Shown: positions 26,198 through 35,609 of the stretch, piece by piece
Numbering within the stretch: the stretch's first letter is position 1
How the letters are laid out: each line of letters opens with the position of its first letter
Source: Dinghuibacter sp964544695
GTDB lineage: Bacteria > Bacteroidota > Bacteroidia > Chitinophagales > Chitinophagaceae
Direction of reading: 5' to 3'
Length of the DNA: 64,000 nt
Assembly (NCBI GenBank): GCA_964544695.1
Contig: CAZJDB010000081.1
Span: 7,576 to 71,575, forward strand
Made by a program: the position numbers and the translations under genes
Notes under the pieces: generated by a model
Databases searched by the model: none
Told to the model about the DNA's origin: nothing
What the model saw: the letters and a program-made list of their open reading frames with translations, nothing else

Positions 26198-27545
26198 TTT
26201 CGGCCCCGACGTGGTCCGAAAACGGAACTATATCCTGAGCACCATCCGGGAGGTATTTGAATTATATGGATTCCAACCGTTGGAAACTCCCGCCATGGAG
26301 AACCTGGAAACCCTGCTGGGGAAATACGGGGAGGAAGGAGACCGGCTCATTTTCAAGATCCTCAACAACGGCCTGGATGACCCGGACAAACGGGAGAAAG
26401 CGCGCGAAGACTTCGAGCGGGTACTGGAAGGTAAAAGCGTCAGGGATATTACCGAAAAGGCCCTCAGGTACGACCTTACCATTCCCTTTGCCCGCTACGT
26501 GGCCATGAATTATGGGCAGCTCACTTTCCCCTTTCGGCGCTACCAGATTCAACCCGTATGGAGGGCGGATAAGCCCCAGAAGGGCCGTTACCGGGAGTTC
26601 ACGCAATGCGATGTGGACGTCGTCGGCAGTTATAGTCTGCTGAATGAAGTCGAGCTTGCACATATCTACCATTCCGTCATGACCCGTCTTGGGCTGTATG
26701 GTTACGAGCTGAGGGTAAACAACCGTAAGATACTGTCCGCGCTTGCGGAAATCTGCGGGGGTTCTGAAAAGCTCACCGAAATCACCACTGCCATCGACAA
26801 GCTCGATAAGATCGGGATAGAAAAAGTCACCGCTGAATTGACGGCCCGCGGACTGACCCCCGAACAAATCGGCACGATCTCAAAATACCTCCGGATAGAT
26901 GGGGACAATACCGAAAAGATACGCCAGGCAAGGGAACTGATCGGTCATACGGAGGCGGGACGTCAGGGCCTGGAAGAACTCGCTTTCCTGCTGGAACACA
27001 TGGCCCCGGCCGGAACACCCAATATAGGACCCAATGTCTTTGTCGACTTCACCCTGGCCAGGGGCCTGAATTATTACACCGGACTGATCTTCGAGGTAAA
27101 AGCGCCCCCCACGGTCCAGATCGGCAGTATCGGAGGCGGGGGTCGTTATGACGACCTCACGGGTCTGTTCGGAGTGCCGGGTGTCCCGGGCGTGGGGGTC
27201 AGCTTCGGGGTGGACAGGATATACGATGTTATCGAATCCATGCAAAAGTTCCCTGATACCGTGCATATCGGCACCCAAGTCCTCTTTTTCAACCTGGGCG
27301 CCAGGGAGAGCAGGCAAGCCCTGGGACTGATGCAGCAACTCAGAGGAATGGGGATCCGATGCGAAATTTACCACGAAGCCTCCAAGTTCGATAAACAGTT
27401 CCGGTACGCAGAAAAGAAAAATATCCCTTTTGTCGTCATTATCGGTACCCAGGAATTGGAACAGGGGACCTGCATCGTCAAAAACCTGGCAACCGGGCAG
27501 CAAAGCGACATCAACCAGGAGGCCCTGGTTAGATACGCCTTCTAG
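26163..27545 (+). CDS. hisS: Histidyl-tRNA synthetase
   Basis: 460 residues from MSKPSLPRGTRDFGPD; an earlier in-frame start (26037) would double most of the phosphatase gene. Class II core: motif 2 with VWRADKPQKGRYREFTQCDVD, the histidine-specific LARGLNYYTG, and motif 3 GGGGRYDDLTGLFG; anticodon-binding domain from about 355 (TQVLFFNLG). It charges tRNA-His. Its TAG stop shares bases with the stop of the convergent DinB gene (CTAG). Confidence 0.96.
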   Translation: MSKPSLPRGTRDFGPDVVRKRNYILSTIREVFELYGFQPLETPAMENLETLLGKYGEEGDRLIFKILNNGLDDPDKREKAREDFERVLEGKSVRDITEKALRYDLTIPFARYVAMNYGQLTFPFRRYQIQPVWRADKPQKGRYREFTQCDVDVVGSYSLLNEVELAHIYHSVMTRLGLYGYELRVNNRKILSALAEICGGSEKLTEITTAIDKLDKIGIEKVTAELTARGLTPEQIGTISKYLRIDGDNTEKIRQARELIGHTEAGRQGLEELAFLLEHMAPAGTPNIGPNVFVDFTLARGLNYYTGLIFEVKAPPTVQIGSIGGGGRYDDLTGLFGVPGVPGVGVSFGVDRIYDVIESMQKFPDTVHIGTQVLFFNLGARESRQALGLMQQLRGMGIRCEIYHEASKFDKQFRYAEKKNIPFVVIIGTQELEQGTCIVKNLATGQQSDINQEALVRYAF

Positions 27546-28033
27546 TCTGTATAAATCTGCCTCAAGTGGTGTTCCAAATGCGCCACATAATCGCAAAACA
27601 GCCATCCCAGGCTAGGCAACGACCCATCCCGCGTTTCCACGGGCAGTGCCAGTTGTGCCGGTGTCAGGCCTTCGATGACGAAAAAGATCTGGCGGTTCAG
27701 GTCCTCCCACAAGGTTACCAGGTGCCCGGCAGGCAATTCCTGGTATCGGTTTACCACCACCAATTCCACCTGGGGATACGACTGTATGACATAAGGCGAT
27801 GGCGACAAGGGAGTCCGGGTAAAGCGGACCAGGTTGTTGATGGCGGAATCCACCAGGTGGCCCAGGATTTCCTGACGCGTCCACTTACCGGTGGCTTTGC
27901 GGTCCAGGCGCCGCTCTTCGGTCATCCCGTTGAAATAGGCAGGGAATACTGCCATATGTCCTTTCAGGTACCCGAGATATCCGGGCACGTCTTCGGTTTC
28001 GGCATAAGCGCCGGTTGGTATAAGTGTACTCAT
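27542..28033 (-). CDS. DinB family protein
   Basis: 163 residues from MSTLIPTGAYAETED. It is a four-helix DinB/YfiT-like domain with candidate metal-binding histidines in WTRQEILGHLVDSAINNL and YVAHLEHHLRQIY. DinB-like proteins include metal-dependent thiol (for example bacillithiol) transferases; the presence of bshA at 57257 makes that plausible. The ATG overlaps the thiolase stop (ATGA), so the two are translationally coupled. Confidence 0.85.
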   Translation of the reverse strand: MSTLIPTGAYAETEDVPGYLGYLKGHMAVFPAYFNGMTEERRLDRKATGKWTRQEILGHLVDSAINNLVRFTRTPLSPSPYVIQSYPQVELVVVNRYQELPAGHLVTLWEDLNRQIFFVIEGLTPAQLALPVETRDGSLPSLGWLFCDYVAHLEHHLRQIYTD

Positions 28034-29226
28034 AATCCTTCGTAAACAACCGCCGCCCCCTGACCCACACCCACGCACATGGTTGCCAGCCCGTGCCTGG
28101 CTTTCCTTCTCCTCATCTCGTGTAGCAATGTCGTGGAAATCCGGGCTCCGCTGCAACCCAGGGGATGGCCGATGGCAATCGCGCCTCCGTTAACATTGAC
28201 CCGGTCCGGGTTTAGGCCCAGGTCGTGGATACAGGCCAGGGCCTGGACTGCAAACGCTTCGTTCAATTCGACCAAATCCAAATCGCTCGCGGAAATTCCC
28301 GCCCGACCCAACGCCTTTCGCGTGGCGGGTACCGGTCCAATGCCCATGATGGCCGGGTCGACACCAGCAGATGCCGACGAAACAACGCGTGCGATTGGCG
28401 ACAGTCCGTATCGCTTTACCGCCGCTTCGCTGGCCAGCAATAGGGCGGAGGCGCCGTCATTGATCCCGGAGGAATTCCCCGCGGTAACCGATCCATCCTT
28501 GGTGAAAGCGGGTTTCAGGGCTCCCAGTTTCTCAAGAGAGGTGGTCCGGGGAGGCTCATCCGTGGATACGATAACCTGTTCCTGGCGGTTAGGGGTAATG
28601 GCAACCGGGATGATTTCGGAGGTCCATTTTCCTGCCTTTAACGCTGAGGCATACTTCAGTTGGCTTTCCAGGGCAAACTTATCCTGGGCTTCCCGGGAAA
28701 TGCCCCAGCGTTCGGCCACATTCTCCGCGGTTTCGCCCATGTTGTATGGATAGTACAGGTCAGCCAGTTTCTGGTTGATCAGCCTCCAACCGATGGTGGT
28801 ATCGTAGACTTCGGTCTTTCTGGACCAGGCGCCATCGCTCTTGGGCATCACCAGCGGAGCACGGGTCATGCTTTCCACCCCCCCGGCGATATACAGGTCC
28901 CCCTCCCCTGAGCGGATCGCCCTTGAGGCATCCATGATCGCCTGCAAACCCGAGGCGCACAGGCGGTTCACGGTATTCCCGCCTACGCTGACCGGAAGGC
29001 CTGCGAGCAGGGCTGCCATCCTGGCCACATTCCGGTTGTCTTCACCCGCCTGGTTAGCCGCCCCGGCTATGACATCCTCCACAGCCTCCGGGTCTATCCC
29101 CGGATTGCGCTCCAGGAGTGCTTTGATCATCAAGGCCAGTAAATCGTCGGGTCTGCACGTGCTCAGGATTCCCCCATACCGTCCTATGGGTGTCCTTACC
29201 GCGTCGATGATGTAAGCTGTAGGCAT
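28030..29226 (-). CDS. Thiolase (acetyl-CoA / 3-oxoadipyl-CoA acyltransferase)
   Basis: 398 residues from MPTAYIIDAVRTPIGRYGG. The nucleophile is Cys90 (NRLCASGLQAIMDAS), with GHPLGCSGAR and MCVGVGQGAA giving the catalytic His and second Cys. The RTPIGRYGGILS start and EDVIAGAANQAGEDNRNVARM match PcaF-like degradative thiolases, so it may cleave 3-oxoacyl-CoA from aromatic or fatty acid breakdown, though no other such gene is nearby. Confidence 0.92.
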   Translation of the reverse strand: MPTAYIIDAVRTPIGRYGGILSTCRPDDLLALMIKALLERNPGIDPEAVEDVIAGAANQAGEDNRNVARMAALLAGLPVSVGGNTVNRLCASGLQAIMDASRAIRSGEGDLYIAGGVESMTRAPLVMPKSDGAWSRKTEVYDTTIGWRLINQKLADLYYPYNMGETAENVAERWGISREAQDKFALESQLKYASALKAGKWTSEIIPVAITPNRQEQVIVSTDEPPRTTSLEKLGALKPAFTKDGSVTAGNSSGINDGASALLLASEAAVKRYGLSPIARVVSSASAGVDPAIMGIGPVPATRKALGRAGISASDLDLVELNEAFAVQALACIHDLGLNPDRVNVNGGAIAIGHPLGCSGARISTTLLHEMRRRKARHGLATMCVGVGQGAAVVYEGL

Positions 29227-29229
29227 CGC

Positions 29230-29237
29230 CAAAAATA
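29230..29237 (-). promoter_or_regulatory. -7 box 3 bases before the thiolase start
   Basis: TATTTTTG on minus, then GCG, then ATG. With the rlmN box on the other strand this 36-base gap seems to hold two back-to-back, nearly leaderless promoters. Confidence 0.45.
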
Positions 29238-29250
29238 GGCAGTTTTTGGG

Positions 29251-29258
29251 TACCTTTG
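29251..29258 (+). promoter_or_regulatory. -7 box 4 bases before the rlmN start
   Basis: TACCTTTG, then CGGG, then ATG, a full match to TAnnTTTG; no clear -33 element. Confidence 0.45.
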
Positions 29259-29262
29259 CGGG

Positions 29263-30312
29263 ATGATCGATTCTGTGCAGCAGCCAAATATCCGCCACCT
29301 GTCCCTTCAGGAACTCGAGGCGTATTTTTCGGAAAAAGGGCAACCCCGCTTTCGTGCGAAACAAGTTTACGAGTGGCTATGGCAAAAAAAAGCTAGGAAC
29401 TTTGACGATATGACCAACGTGAGCAAGGAGCTCAGGGCCGGATTGAAGAAGGAATTTTCCCTCCCGGCGCTCACCTTGGATGCCTCCCAGTTCAGCAGTG
29501 ACGGCACCGTCAAAAACCGCTTCCGGACGGTGGACGGTCACCTCGTCGAGGGCGTCCTCATCCCCACCGAAGAGCGGCAAACCGCGTGTGTCAGCTCTCA
29601 GATAGGATGCTCCCTGAGTTGCAAATTTTGCGCGACCGGCTACATGGGCCGCAAGCGAAACCTTGAATTCGATGAAATTTACGATGAGGTGGTCATGCTC
29701 AATCAGCAGGCAGAGGAGACTTACGGAAAAAAGCTGACGAATATCGTATTCATGGGTATGGGCGAGCCCCTGCTCAATTACAACAACGTCCTGACGGCCA
29801 TCGAAAGAATAGGCGCGCAATATGGGATGGGCATGAGCCACCGCCGGATCACGGTTTCCACGGCGGGCGTGGCCAAAATGATCCGGCAATTGGGCGACGA
29901 CCAGGTGCGCTTCAAACTGGCCCTGTCCCTCCACGCGGCCAATGACAAGAAGCGCAGCGAGATCATGCCCATCAATGATTCCAACAAACTCAAGTCGTTG
30001 GTAGAGGCCCTGAATTATTTCTACAAACAGACGGGCAGCGAAATCACCTTTGAATATATCCTGTTCGATAAATTCAACGACTCCCTCGAGGATGCCGAGG
30101 AATTGATCAAGATATACCGGCAGGTGCCCGTGGACCTCGTGAACATTATTGAATATAATCCCATCGACGCTGCGCGCTTTTCCAAGCCCTCCGAAGAAAA
30201 TATCCAGCGCTTCATGGACTTCCTCACAAAGAACAGGGTCAATGCCCGTCTGCGTCGCAGCCGGGGAAAAGATATAGACGCCGCCTGCGGGCAGTTAGCC
30301 AATAAGGGATGA
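29263..30312 (+). CDS. rlmN: 23S rRNA (adenine-2503) / tRNA-37 methyltransferase RlmN
   Basis: 349 residues. Radical-SAM motif CSLSCKFC (Cys116, Cys120, Cys123) binds the 4Fe-4S cluster; the methyl-carrying Cys is in DIDAACGQLA near residue 343. FMGMGEPLLNYNNV is the GGEP-like motif. Divergent from the thiolase; overlaps the next gene by 4 bases. Confidence 0.96.
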   Translation: MIDSVQQPNIRHLSLQELEAYFSEKGQPRFRAKQVYEWLWQKKARNFDDMTNVSKELRAGLKKEFSLPALTLDASQFSSDGTVKNRFRTVDGHLVEGVLIPTEERQTACVSSQIGCSLSCKFCATGYMGRKRNLEFDEIYDEVVMLNQQAEETYGKKLTNIVFMGMGEPLLNYNNVLTAIERIGAQYGMGMSHRRITVSTAGVAKMIRQLGDDQVRFKLALSLHAANDKKRSEIMPINDSNKLKSLVEALNYFYKQTGSEITFEYILFDKFNDSLEDAEELIKIYRQVPVDLVNIIEYNPIDAARFSKPSEENIQRFMDFLTKNRVNARLRRSRGKDIDAACGQLANKG

Positions 30313-31352
30313 TTATGCCAAAGAACCAGTTCGACAAATTCATCAAGTCAAAAAGCAACGCCGCCAAAAAGGAAGAATTCCGCCAGGCCAAAAGGACCAT
30401 CAAAAAGGAAATCGCCGAAGGCATGGCCAGGACCAGGGCGCGCAAAGCCGCCGAGGCAGCCGCGAAGAAAGCCGCCCGTGACGCGCCGCGGCCCGAGGGA
30501 CTGGCAAAGGGCGCCCCGGTTCGCGCAAAGGCCGCCCCCGCAACCGCAGCCCCCGCGCAAGCAAAGCCCGCAACCGGCACAACCGTGAAACCCGGCAAAC
30601 CCGGCGCCCCCCAAATGCCCCTCAACAAATTTCTGTCCCACTCGGGCGTCTCCTCCCGCAGGGAAGCGGCGGAAATCATCAAGGAAGGCCAGGTAAAAGT
30701 GAACGGGCAGGTCGTCATAGAGCCGGGATTCAAAGTCTCCGAAGCTGACGACGTACGCTTGAATGGGAAAAAGCTGAAGCCTACGGGCGAACTCGTCTAC
30801 CTCCTCCTCAACAAGCCCAAGGATTACATCACGACCAGCAGCGACCCCGAAGGAAGGAAAACCGTCCTGGACCTCGTCCGGAAGGCAACTACGGAACGCA
30901 TCTTCCCCATAGGTCGCCTGGACCGAAACACGACGGGGGTCCTGCTCCTGACCAACGATGGGGAACTGGCCCAAAAGCTATCCCACCCCTCCTACGAAAT
31001 CAAAAAAATCTACGAGGTCAGGCTGGACGAAGAACTGACCAAAAAGGATTTCGAAACCATACAGGGCGGGGTTACCCTGGAAGACGGCAACATTAAGCCG
31101 GACGCCCTGGCCTATGCGGATTCAAAAGATAAGAGCGTCATCGGCATCGAGATTCACAGTGGGAAAAACCGCATCGTCCGCCGGATTTTCGAACACCTGG
31201 GTTACAGCGTGCAAAACCTGGACCGCGTCATGTACGCGGGTTTGACCAAAAAGAATGTGGATCGGGGCCGCTGGCGTTTCCTGAGTGAAAAGGAGGTCCG
31301 GGTGCTTAAATACCTCAACACCTCCTTTACCAGGAAAAAACCCAAGGCCTAG
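30309..31352 (+). CDS. RluB/RsuA-type pseudouridine synthase with long basic N-terminus
   Basis: 347 residues. Residues 1-100 are a lysine/alanine/arginine-rich, low-complexity tail; an S4 RNA-binding domain follows (about 103-150, LNKFLSHSGVSSRREAAEII), then the catalytic domain with GRLDRNTTG (Asp205). It probably converts uridine to pseudouridine in 23S (RluB) or 16S (RsuA) rRNA. Starts could be 30309 (ATGA overlap with rlmN) or the ATG at 30315. Extended tails of this kind are common in Bacteroidetes RluB. Confidence 0.92.
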   Translation: MIMPKNQFDKFIKSKSNAAKKEEFRQAKRTIKKEIAEGMARTRARKAAEAAAKKAARDAPRPEGLAKGAPVRAKAAPATAAPAQAKPATGTTVKPGKPGAPQMPLNKFLSHSGVSSRREAAEIIKEGQVKVNGQVVIEPGFKVSEADDVRLNGKKLKPTGELVYLLLNKPKDYITTSSDPEGRKTVLDLVRKATTERIFPIGRLDRNTTGVLLLTNDGELAQKLSHPSYEIKKIYEVRLDEELTKKDFETIQGGVTLEDGNIKPDALAYADSKDKSVIGIEIHSGKNRIVRRIFEHLGYSVQNLDRVMYAGLTKKNVDRGRWRFLSEKEVRVLKYLNTSFTRKKPKA

Positions 31353-32068
31353 TGCAAATAGACATCCTGGCGGAAACCCCTCACTTCGTTGCAGTCAACA
31401 AGCCTTCGGGTATGCTGAGCATCCCGGACCGTGAAAAAGCCGAACCCTCGCTGAAACAATGGCTGGACCAGCGATTTGGAAAGGTCTTCACCGTGCATCG
31501 CCTCGACAGGGACACCAGCGGCGTCATCATTTTTGCAAAGGACGCACCCATGCACCAATATTTATCCGGACTTTTCGAGGGCCGGGAGGTGAAAAAATAT
31601 TACCTGGGGATCATCCATGGAGAACCCAATGCACCTAACGGAGACCTGGATGGGCCGATCCTGGAAAATCCCGCCCGCAGGGGCAGTATGATGGTGCACG
31701 CCAAGGGCAAACCCAGCCTCACAACATATACTGTCCTGGAATCTTTTGGTCTCTATTCTTTGGTGCAGTTCCAAATCCATACCGGCCGCACGCATCAGAT
31801 CCGGGTGCACAGCGCGGATATGGGGCACCCTGTTGCCGTGGATCCCTTATATGGGGCCGGGGAATCGGTACTCCTGTCGTCATTTAAACGAAATTTCAAA
31901 TTGTCTAAAAATGTAGAGGAAGAACGGGCCATCCTGGGAAGGCTTGCCCTTCACGCCTGGAAGCTAAGCCTCACCGATCCCGACGGACAGGCCTGGGAGA
32001 TAGAGGCGCCCTTGCCCAAGGATATGAGCGCCCTGTTGCAACAACTCCGTAAGTGGCGGAAACCCTAA
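31352..32068 (+). CDS. RluA-family pseudouridine synthase
   Basis: 238 residues, GTG start overlapping the previous TAG (TAGTG). It has no S4 domain; the catalytic HRLDRDTSG gives Asp52, and HTGRTHQIRVH is the second family motif. Likely an rRNA or tRNA uridine modifying enzyme of the RluA/TruC type; exact target unknown. Its stop is shared with the convergent cysN (CTAA). Confidence 0.9.
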   Translation: MQIDILAETPHFVAVNKPSGMLSIPDREKAEPSLKQWLDQRFGKVFTVHRLDRDTSGVIIFAKDAPMHQYLSGLFEGREVKKYYLGIIHGEPNAPNGDLDGPILENPARRGSMMVHAKGKPSLTTYTVLESFGLYSLVQFQIHTGRTHQIRVHSADMGHPVAVDPLYGAGESVLLSSFKRNFKLSKNVEEERAILGRLALHAWKLSLTDPDGQAWEIEAPLPKDMSALLQQLRKWRKP

Positions 32069-33321
32069 ACGGCTTCAACGAACCCCACGCCCACCGTATT
32101 GTTGGTAAATTCATCGATCAGGACAAAGGCGCCCCCCGGCGGGTTATCCGCGTACCGGTCCAGGAACAGGGGTTTGGCCGACTTCAGTTGTATGGTCCCG
32201 ATATCGTTTAGCTGAAAAGTCTTCTTACCGGCCGCGGGGAGGAAGGTATGTATGTCCAGGACCTCTACAGTCTCGATGACTTTTACCTTTACGACCTGGA
32301 CGCCATGCTGGAGGAGGAATGTCTTTCCTTCGGGCATGGGCTGTTCATCCATCCATGCGATCCGGGCCCGGAAAACGCTAGTCTGGGGATAAGGGACCTC
32401 CTCTTTTTTTACCAGCATATTGCCCCTGCTGACGTCCACGTCTTCGTTCAGCGTAAGGGTGATACTTTCTCCTGCCTCAGCCTCGACAACCCGTCGGTCG
32501 CCCTTGAATATCGAATGGACCGTTGCCGTTTTTCCAGAAGGCAGGACGGCCAGGGTATCCCCCTGGCGTAACTGGCCGCTTCCAATCCTGCCCGCATAAC
32601 CCCGGAAATCGTGGAAGGCATCCTGGTGGGGGCGGATGACATACTGAACCGAAAATCGGAAAGGCAATTCGCGAAGGCCCTGACCAGGGTGCAGGGATTC
32701 CAGCAAATCCAGCAGGGCCGGACCCTTGTACCAGGGCATGCGGTCGGAGGAAATAACGACGTTGTCTCCGTCTTTTGCTGCAACAGGGATGAACTGCAAA
32801 ATCGTCCGGTCCAGTCCCAGGTGGCGTGCGATTTCCTCGACCTCGAGGCGGATTTGCCGGAAGGCCAGGGGATCGAAATCGACCAGGTCCATTTTATTGA
32901 CGCACACGATGACGCTGGGTATCCTTAGCAGGGAGGCGATATAGAGATGACGGCGCGTTTGTTCAACTACCCCGTTCCGGGCATCGATCAGCACGATGGA
33001 TACGGCCGCGGTCGAGGCGCCGGTAATCATATTCCGGGTATATTCCACGTGCCCGGGCGTATCGGCTATGATGTATTTCCGGGTGAGGGTGGAAAAGTAA
33101 ATATGGGCCACATCTATGGTGATCCCTTGTTCCCTTTCCGCAATGAGGCCGTCTGTCAGCAGGGAAAGGTCCGTAAAATCAAGTCCCTTTCGCTTGCTGG
33201 CGTGTTCCACGGCCTCCAGACGATCCGTGGCAATCGACCGCGTATCATACAAGAGGCGCCCGATCAGGGTACTCTTTCCATCATCGACGCTTCCCGCGGT
33301 AGCAATTCTCAAAACTTCCAT
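32065..33321 (-). CDS. cysN: Sulfate adenylyltransferase subunit 1 (GTPase)
   Basis: 418 residues. P-loop GSVDDGKST (10-18), DTPGHVEYTRNM and NKMDLVD show the EF-Tu-like GTPase that drives CysD to make APS from sulfate and ATP. There is no fused APS kinase (CysC) and none nearby, which fits an APS reductase pathway. 9 bases after cysD. Confidence 0.96.
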   Translation of the reverse strand: MEVLRIATAGSVDDGKSTLIGRLLYDTRSIATDRLEAVEHASKRKGLDFTDLSLLTDGLIAEREQGITIDVAHIYFSTLTRKYIIADTPGHVEYTRNMITGASTAAVSIVLIDARNGVVEQTRRHLYIASLLRIPSVIVCVNKMDLVDFDPLAFRQIRLEVEEIARHLGLDRTILQFIPVAAKDGDNVVISSDRMPWYKGPALLDLLESLHPGQGLRELPFRFSVQYVIRPHQDAFHDFRGYAGRIGSGQLRQGDTLAVLPSGKTATVHSIFKGDRRVVEAEAGESITLTLNEDVDVSRGNMLVKKEEVPYPQTSVFRARIAWMDEQPMPEGKTFLLQHGVQVVKVKVIETVEVLDIHTFLPAAGKKTFQLNDIGTIQLKSAKPLFLDRYADNPPGGAFVLIDEFTNNTVGVGFVEAV

Positions 33322-33330
33322 GTACCAGAT

Positions 33331-34224
33331 TTAAAAGTATCCAACCTGTTTCCTTTTCTCCATGGCTGCCTCGGAACGTTTATCGTCCATGCGGGCGCCA
33401 CGCTCGGAAATGGTCGCTTCCCGGATTTCTGAAATGATATCGTCGAGGTTATCGGCTTGGGAGAGTACCGCGGCGGTACAGGTCATGTCGCCCACCGTCC
33501 GGAAGCGGACCGTCGCTTCGAAAGGGATCTCATCAAGGCCGACCTGCAGGAATTCCGACCAGGGCCAGTAAAACCCATCCCTTTTGATGATGGGCCTCCG
33601 GTGGGAAAAATACAAGCTGGGCAGGTCGATCTCTTCTTCCTTTATGTAATTCCATACATCCAACTCCGTCCAATTGGAAATGGGGAACACGCGTACATTC
33701 TCTCCGATATGGATGCGGCCATTGAGCATATCGAACAATTCGGGCCGCTGTTGCTTGGCATTCCAACCCCCGAAATCATCCCGAACCGAGAATATGCGTT
33801 CTTTAGCCCTGGCCTTTTCTTCATCCCTGCGGGCTCCCCCGATACAGGCGTCGAATTTGAATTCCGAAATGGCATCCAGGAGCGTTACGGTCTGAAGGAT
33901 ATTCCGGCTCGCGAACCTTCCGGTTTCCTCCTTTGCTTTGCCCTGATCGATGGAATCCTGGACGTAACGCACCAGGAGCCGGGCCCCCGTCCGCTCCACC
34001 AGCTCGTCCCGGAACTGGAGGGTTTCGGGAAAGTTGTGTCCCGTATCCACATGCAGCAGGGGAAAGGGGATGGCCGCGGGGAAGAAGGCTTTTTTCGCCA
34101 GGTGCACCAAAGTGATGGAATCCTTACCACCGGAAAACAACAAGGCGGGGCGTTCAAATTGTGCCGCCACTTCTCTGAGTATGTAGATCGCCTCGTCCTC
34201 GAGGGCTCTTGGGAAAGTGCTCAT
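33331..34224 (-). CDS. cysD: Sulfate adenylyltransferase subunit 2
   Basis: 297 residues. PP-loop SGGKDS (31-36), CIGGARRDEEKARAKERIFS and the R-E-rich C-terminus are typical CysD. Together with CysN it activates sulfate to adenosine 5'-phosphosulfate. Confidence 0.97.
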   Translation of the reverse strand: MSTFPRALEDEAIYILREVAAQFERPALLFSGGKDSITLVHLAKKAFFPAAIPFPLLHVDTGHNFPETLQFRDELVERTGARLLVRYVQDSIDQGKAKEETGRFASRNILQTVTLLDAISEFKFDACIGGARRDEEKARAKERIFSVRDDFGGWNAKQQRPELFDMLNGRIHIGENVRVFPISNWTELDVWNYIKEEEIDLPSLYFSHRRPIIKRDGFYWPWSEFLQVGLDEIPFEATVRFRTVGDMTCTAAVLSQADNLDDIISEIREATISERGARMDDKRSEAAMEKRKQVGYF

Positions 34225-34236
34225 AATCCTTCGCTT

Positions 34237-34935
34237 TTACCTGATTCCATGTAATCCGCATTCCTTCTGGGATGTCTCCCACCACCAGCGGCCCGCCCTG
34301 GGATCTTCACCGGGCCCGGTCGCACGGGTACAAGGAGCGCAGCCGATGCTGACAAACCCCTTGTCGTGTAAAGTGTTGTAGGGAACATGATGCCTGTCGA
34401 TATAAGACAGGACCTCCTCAAGGCTCCAAAGCAGCAAAGGGTTCAATTTATATAAATGCTTTTCGGTATCCCATTCGGCCACGGTCATTTTACCCCGGTT
34501 TACGGATTGATCCGCGCGGATTCCCGATACCCATACCTTGGCTCCTTCCAGGGCCCGATTCAGGGGGTGAACCTTACGGACCGCGCAGCAAGCCTTACGG
34601 TTCTCCACGGACTCGTAGAATCCATTGATGCCCCTGGTCCGCACCAGGGCTTCGACTTCCCCGGCATCCGGGTAGTATACATCCACGGGGATTCGGTAAC
34701 GTGCACCCACCTTGTCCAACAATTCATACGTTTCATTGAACAAACGTCCCGTGTCCAGGGTGAAAATTTGTATATCCAACCTATCCCTGGCGATCATATC
34801 GGTCAGCACCTGGTCTTCCTGGCCCAGGGAGGAGGAGAACTTCACAGCACCGGGGAAAAGGCCGGACACATAAGACAATAACTCCTGTGGAGTATGCGCC
34901 GCGGCATAAGCGTTTATATCGTTCAACAGGTCCAC
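34237..34935 (-). CDS. cysH: Phosphoadenylyl/adenylyl-sulfate reductase, probable APS-type
   Basis: 232 residues, GTG start 3 bases after the peroxiredoxin stop. The PAPS/APS reductase fold has SLGQEDQVLTDM and the C-terminal catalytic ECGLH (Cys226). Four further cysteines, Cys116-Cys117 and Cys199-x2-Cys202, form the CC...CxxC set that binds a 4Fe-4S cluster in reductases acting directly on APS. With no APS kinase in the operon, sulfite is probably made from APS. Confidence 0.93.
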   Translation of the reverse strand: MDLLNDINAYAAAHTPQELLSYVSGLFPGAVKFSSSLGQEDQVLTDMIARDRLDIQIFTLDTGRLFNETYELLDKVGARYRIPVDVYYPDAGEVEALVRTRGINGFYESVENRKACCAVRKVHPLNRALEGAKVWVSGIRADQSVNRGKMTVAEWDTEKHLYKLNPLLLWSLEEVLSYIDRHHVPYNTLHDKGFVSIGCAPCTRATGPGEDPRAGRWWWETSQKECGLHGIR

Positions 34936-34938
34936 GGA

Positions 34939-35574
34939 TCATTTATTGGGCTGCGGCGTGTACCGCAGGTAAGGCTTCACCACCTTCACGCCTTTGGGGA
35001 ATTTCTTTTGGGCGTCTTCGGTGGAAGTGGCGGGCACCACGATAACATCCTGACCGTCCTGCCAATCGGCCGGAGTAGCGACCCCGTGTGCAGCCGTGAG
35101 CTGCAGGGAATCGAGCACCCTCAGCACCTCGTTGAAGTTCCTGCCCGTACTGGCGGGATAGGTGATGGAGAGCTTGAGCTTCTTATCCGGGCCGATCACG
35201 AAGAGGGAGCGGACCGTCGCCGTTTCGGAAGCATTCGGGTGGATCATATCGTACAAATCGGCCACCTTCCGCTCGGGGTCCGCGATGATGGGAAAGGTGA
35301 CCGTAGTGTGTTGTGTTTCGTTGATGTCCTTTACCCAGCCCAGGTGTTTATCCAACGGATCCACGCTGACTGCAAGAACCTTGGTATTTCGTTTGGCGAA
35401 TTCATCTTTCAGTTGGGCCGTCCGGCCCAATTCGGTCGTGCATACAGGGGTATAATCGGCAGGATGGGAGAAAAGGACGCCCCATCCGTTTCCAAGGTAT
35501 TCGTAAAAATCAATGTCTCCTTCTGTTGTGGAAGCCTTGAAATTCGGGACTACATCCCCTAGACGCAGACTCAT
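34939..35574 (-). CDS. 1-Cys peroxiredoxin (Prx6 type)
   Basis: 211 residues from MSLRLGDVVPNF; an upstream GTG at 35613 lies inside the operator palindrome and is rejected. Peroxidatic Cys45 is in HPADYTPVCTTELG, with a Prx6-like extended C-terminus (RYTPQPNK) and no resolving Cys in the usual place. It reduces peroxides using a small thiol or thioredoxin. As first gene of the cysH-cysD-cysN operon it links oxidant defence with sulfur assimilation. Confidence 0.92.
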   Translation of the reverse strand: MSLRLGDVVPNFKASTTEGDIDFYEYLGNGWGVLFSHPADYTPVCTTELGRTAQLKDEFAKRNTKVLAVSVDPLDKHLGWVKDINETQHTTVTFPIIADPERKVADLYDMIHPNASETATVRSLFVIGPDKKLKLSITYPASTGRNFNEVLRVLDSLQLTAAHGVATPADWQDGQDVIVVPATSTEDAQKKFPKGVKVVKPYLRYTPQPNK

Positions 35575-35593
35575 ATGATTCGGTTTTATGCTT

Positions 35594-35601
35594 CGAAAGT
35601 A
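35594..35601 (-). promoter_or_regulatory. Candidate -7 box of the peroxiredoxin-cys operon
   Basis: TACTTTCG on minus, one base off TAnnTTTG, 19 bases before the ATG and directly downstream of the palindrome at 35610-35621. Confidence 0.35.
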
Positions 35602-35609
35602 CGAATAAT

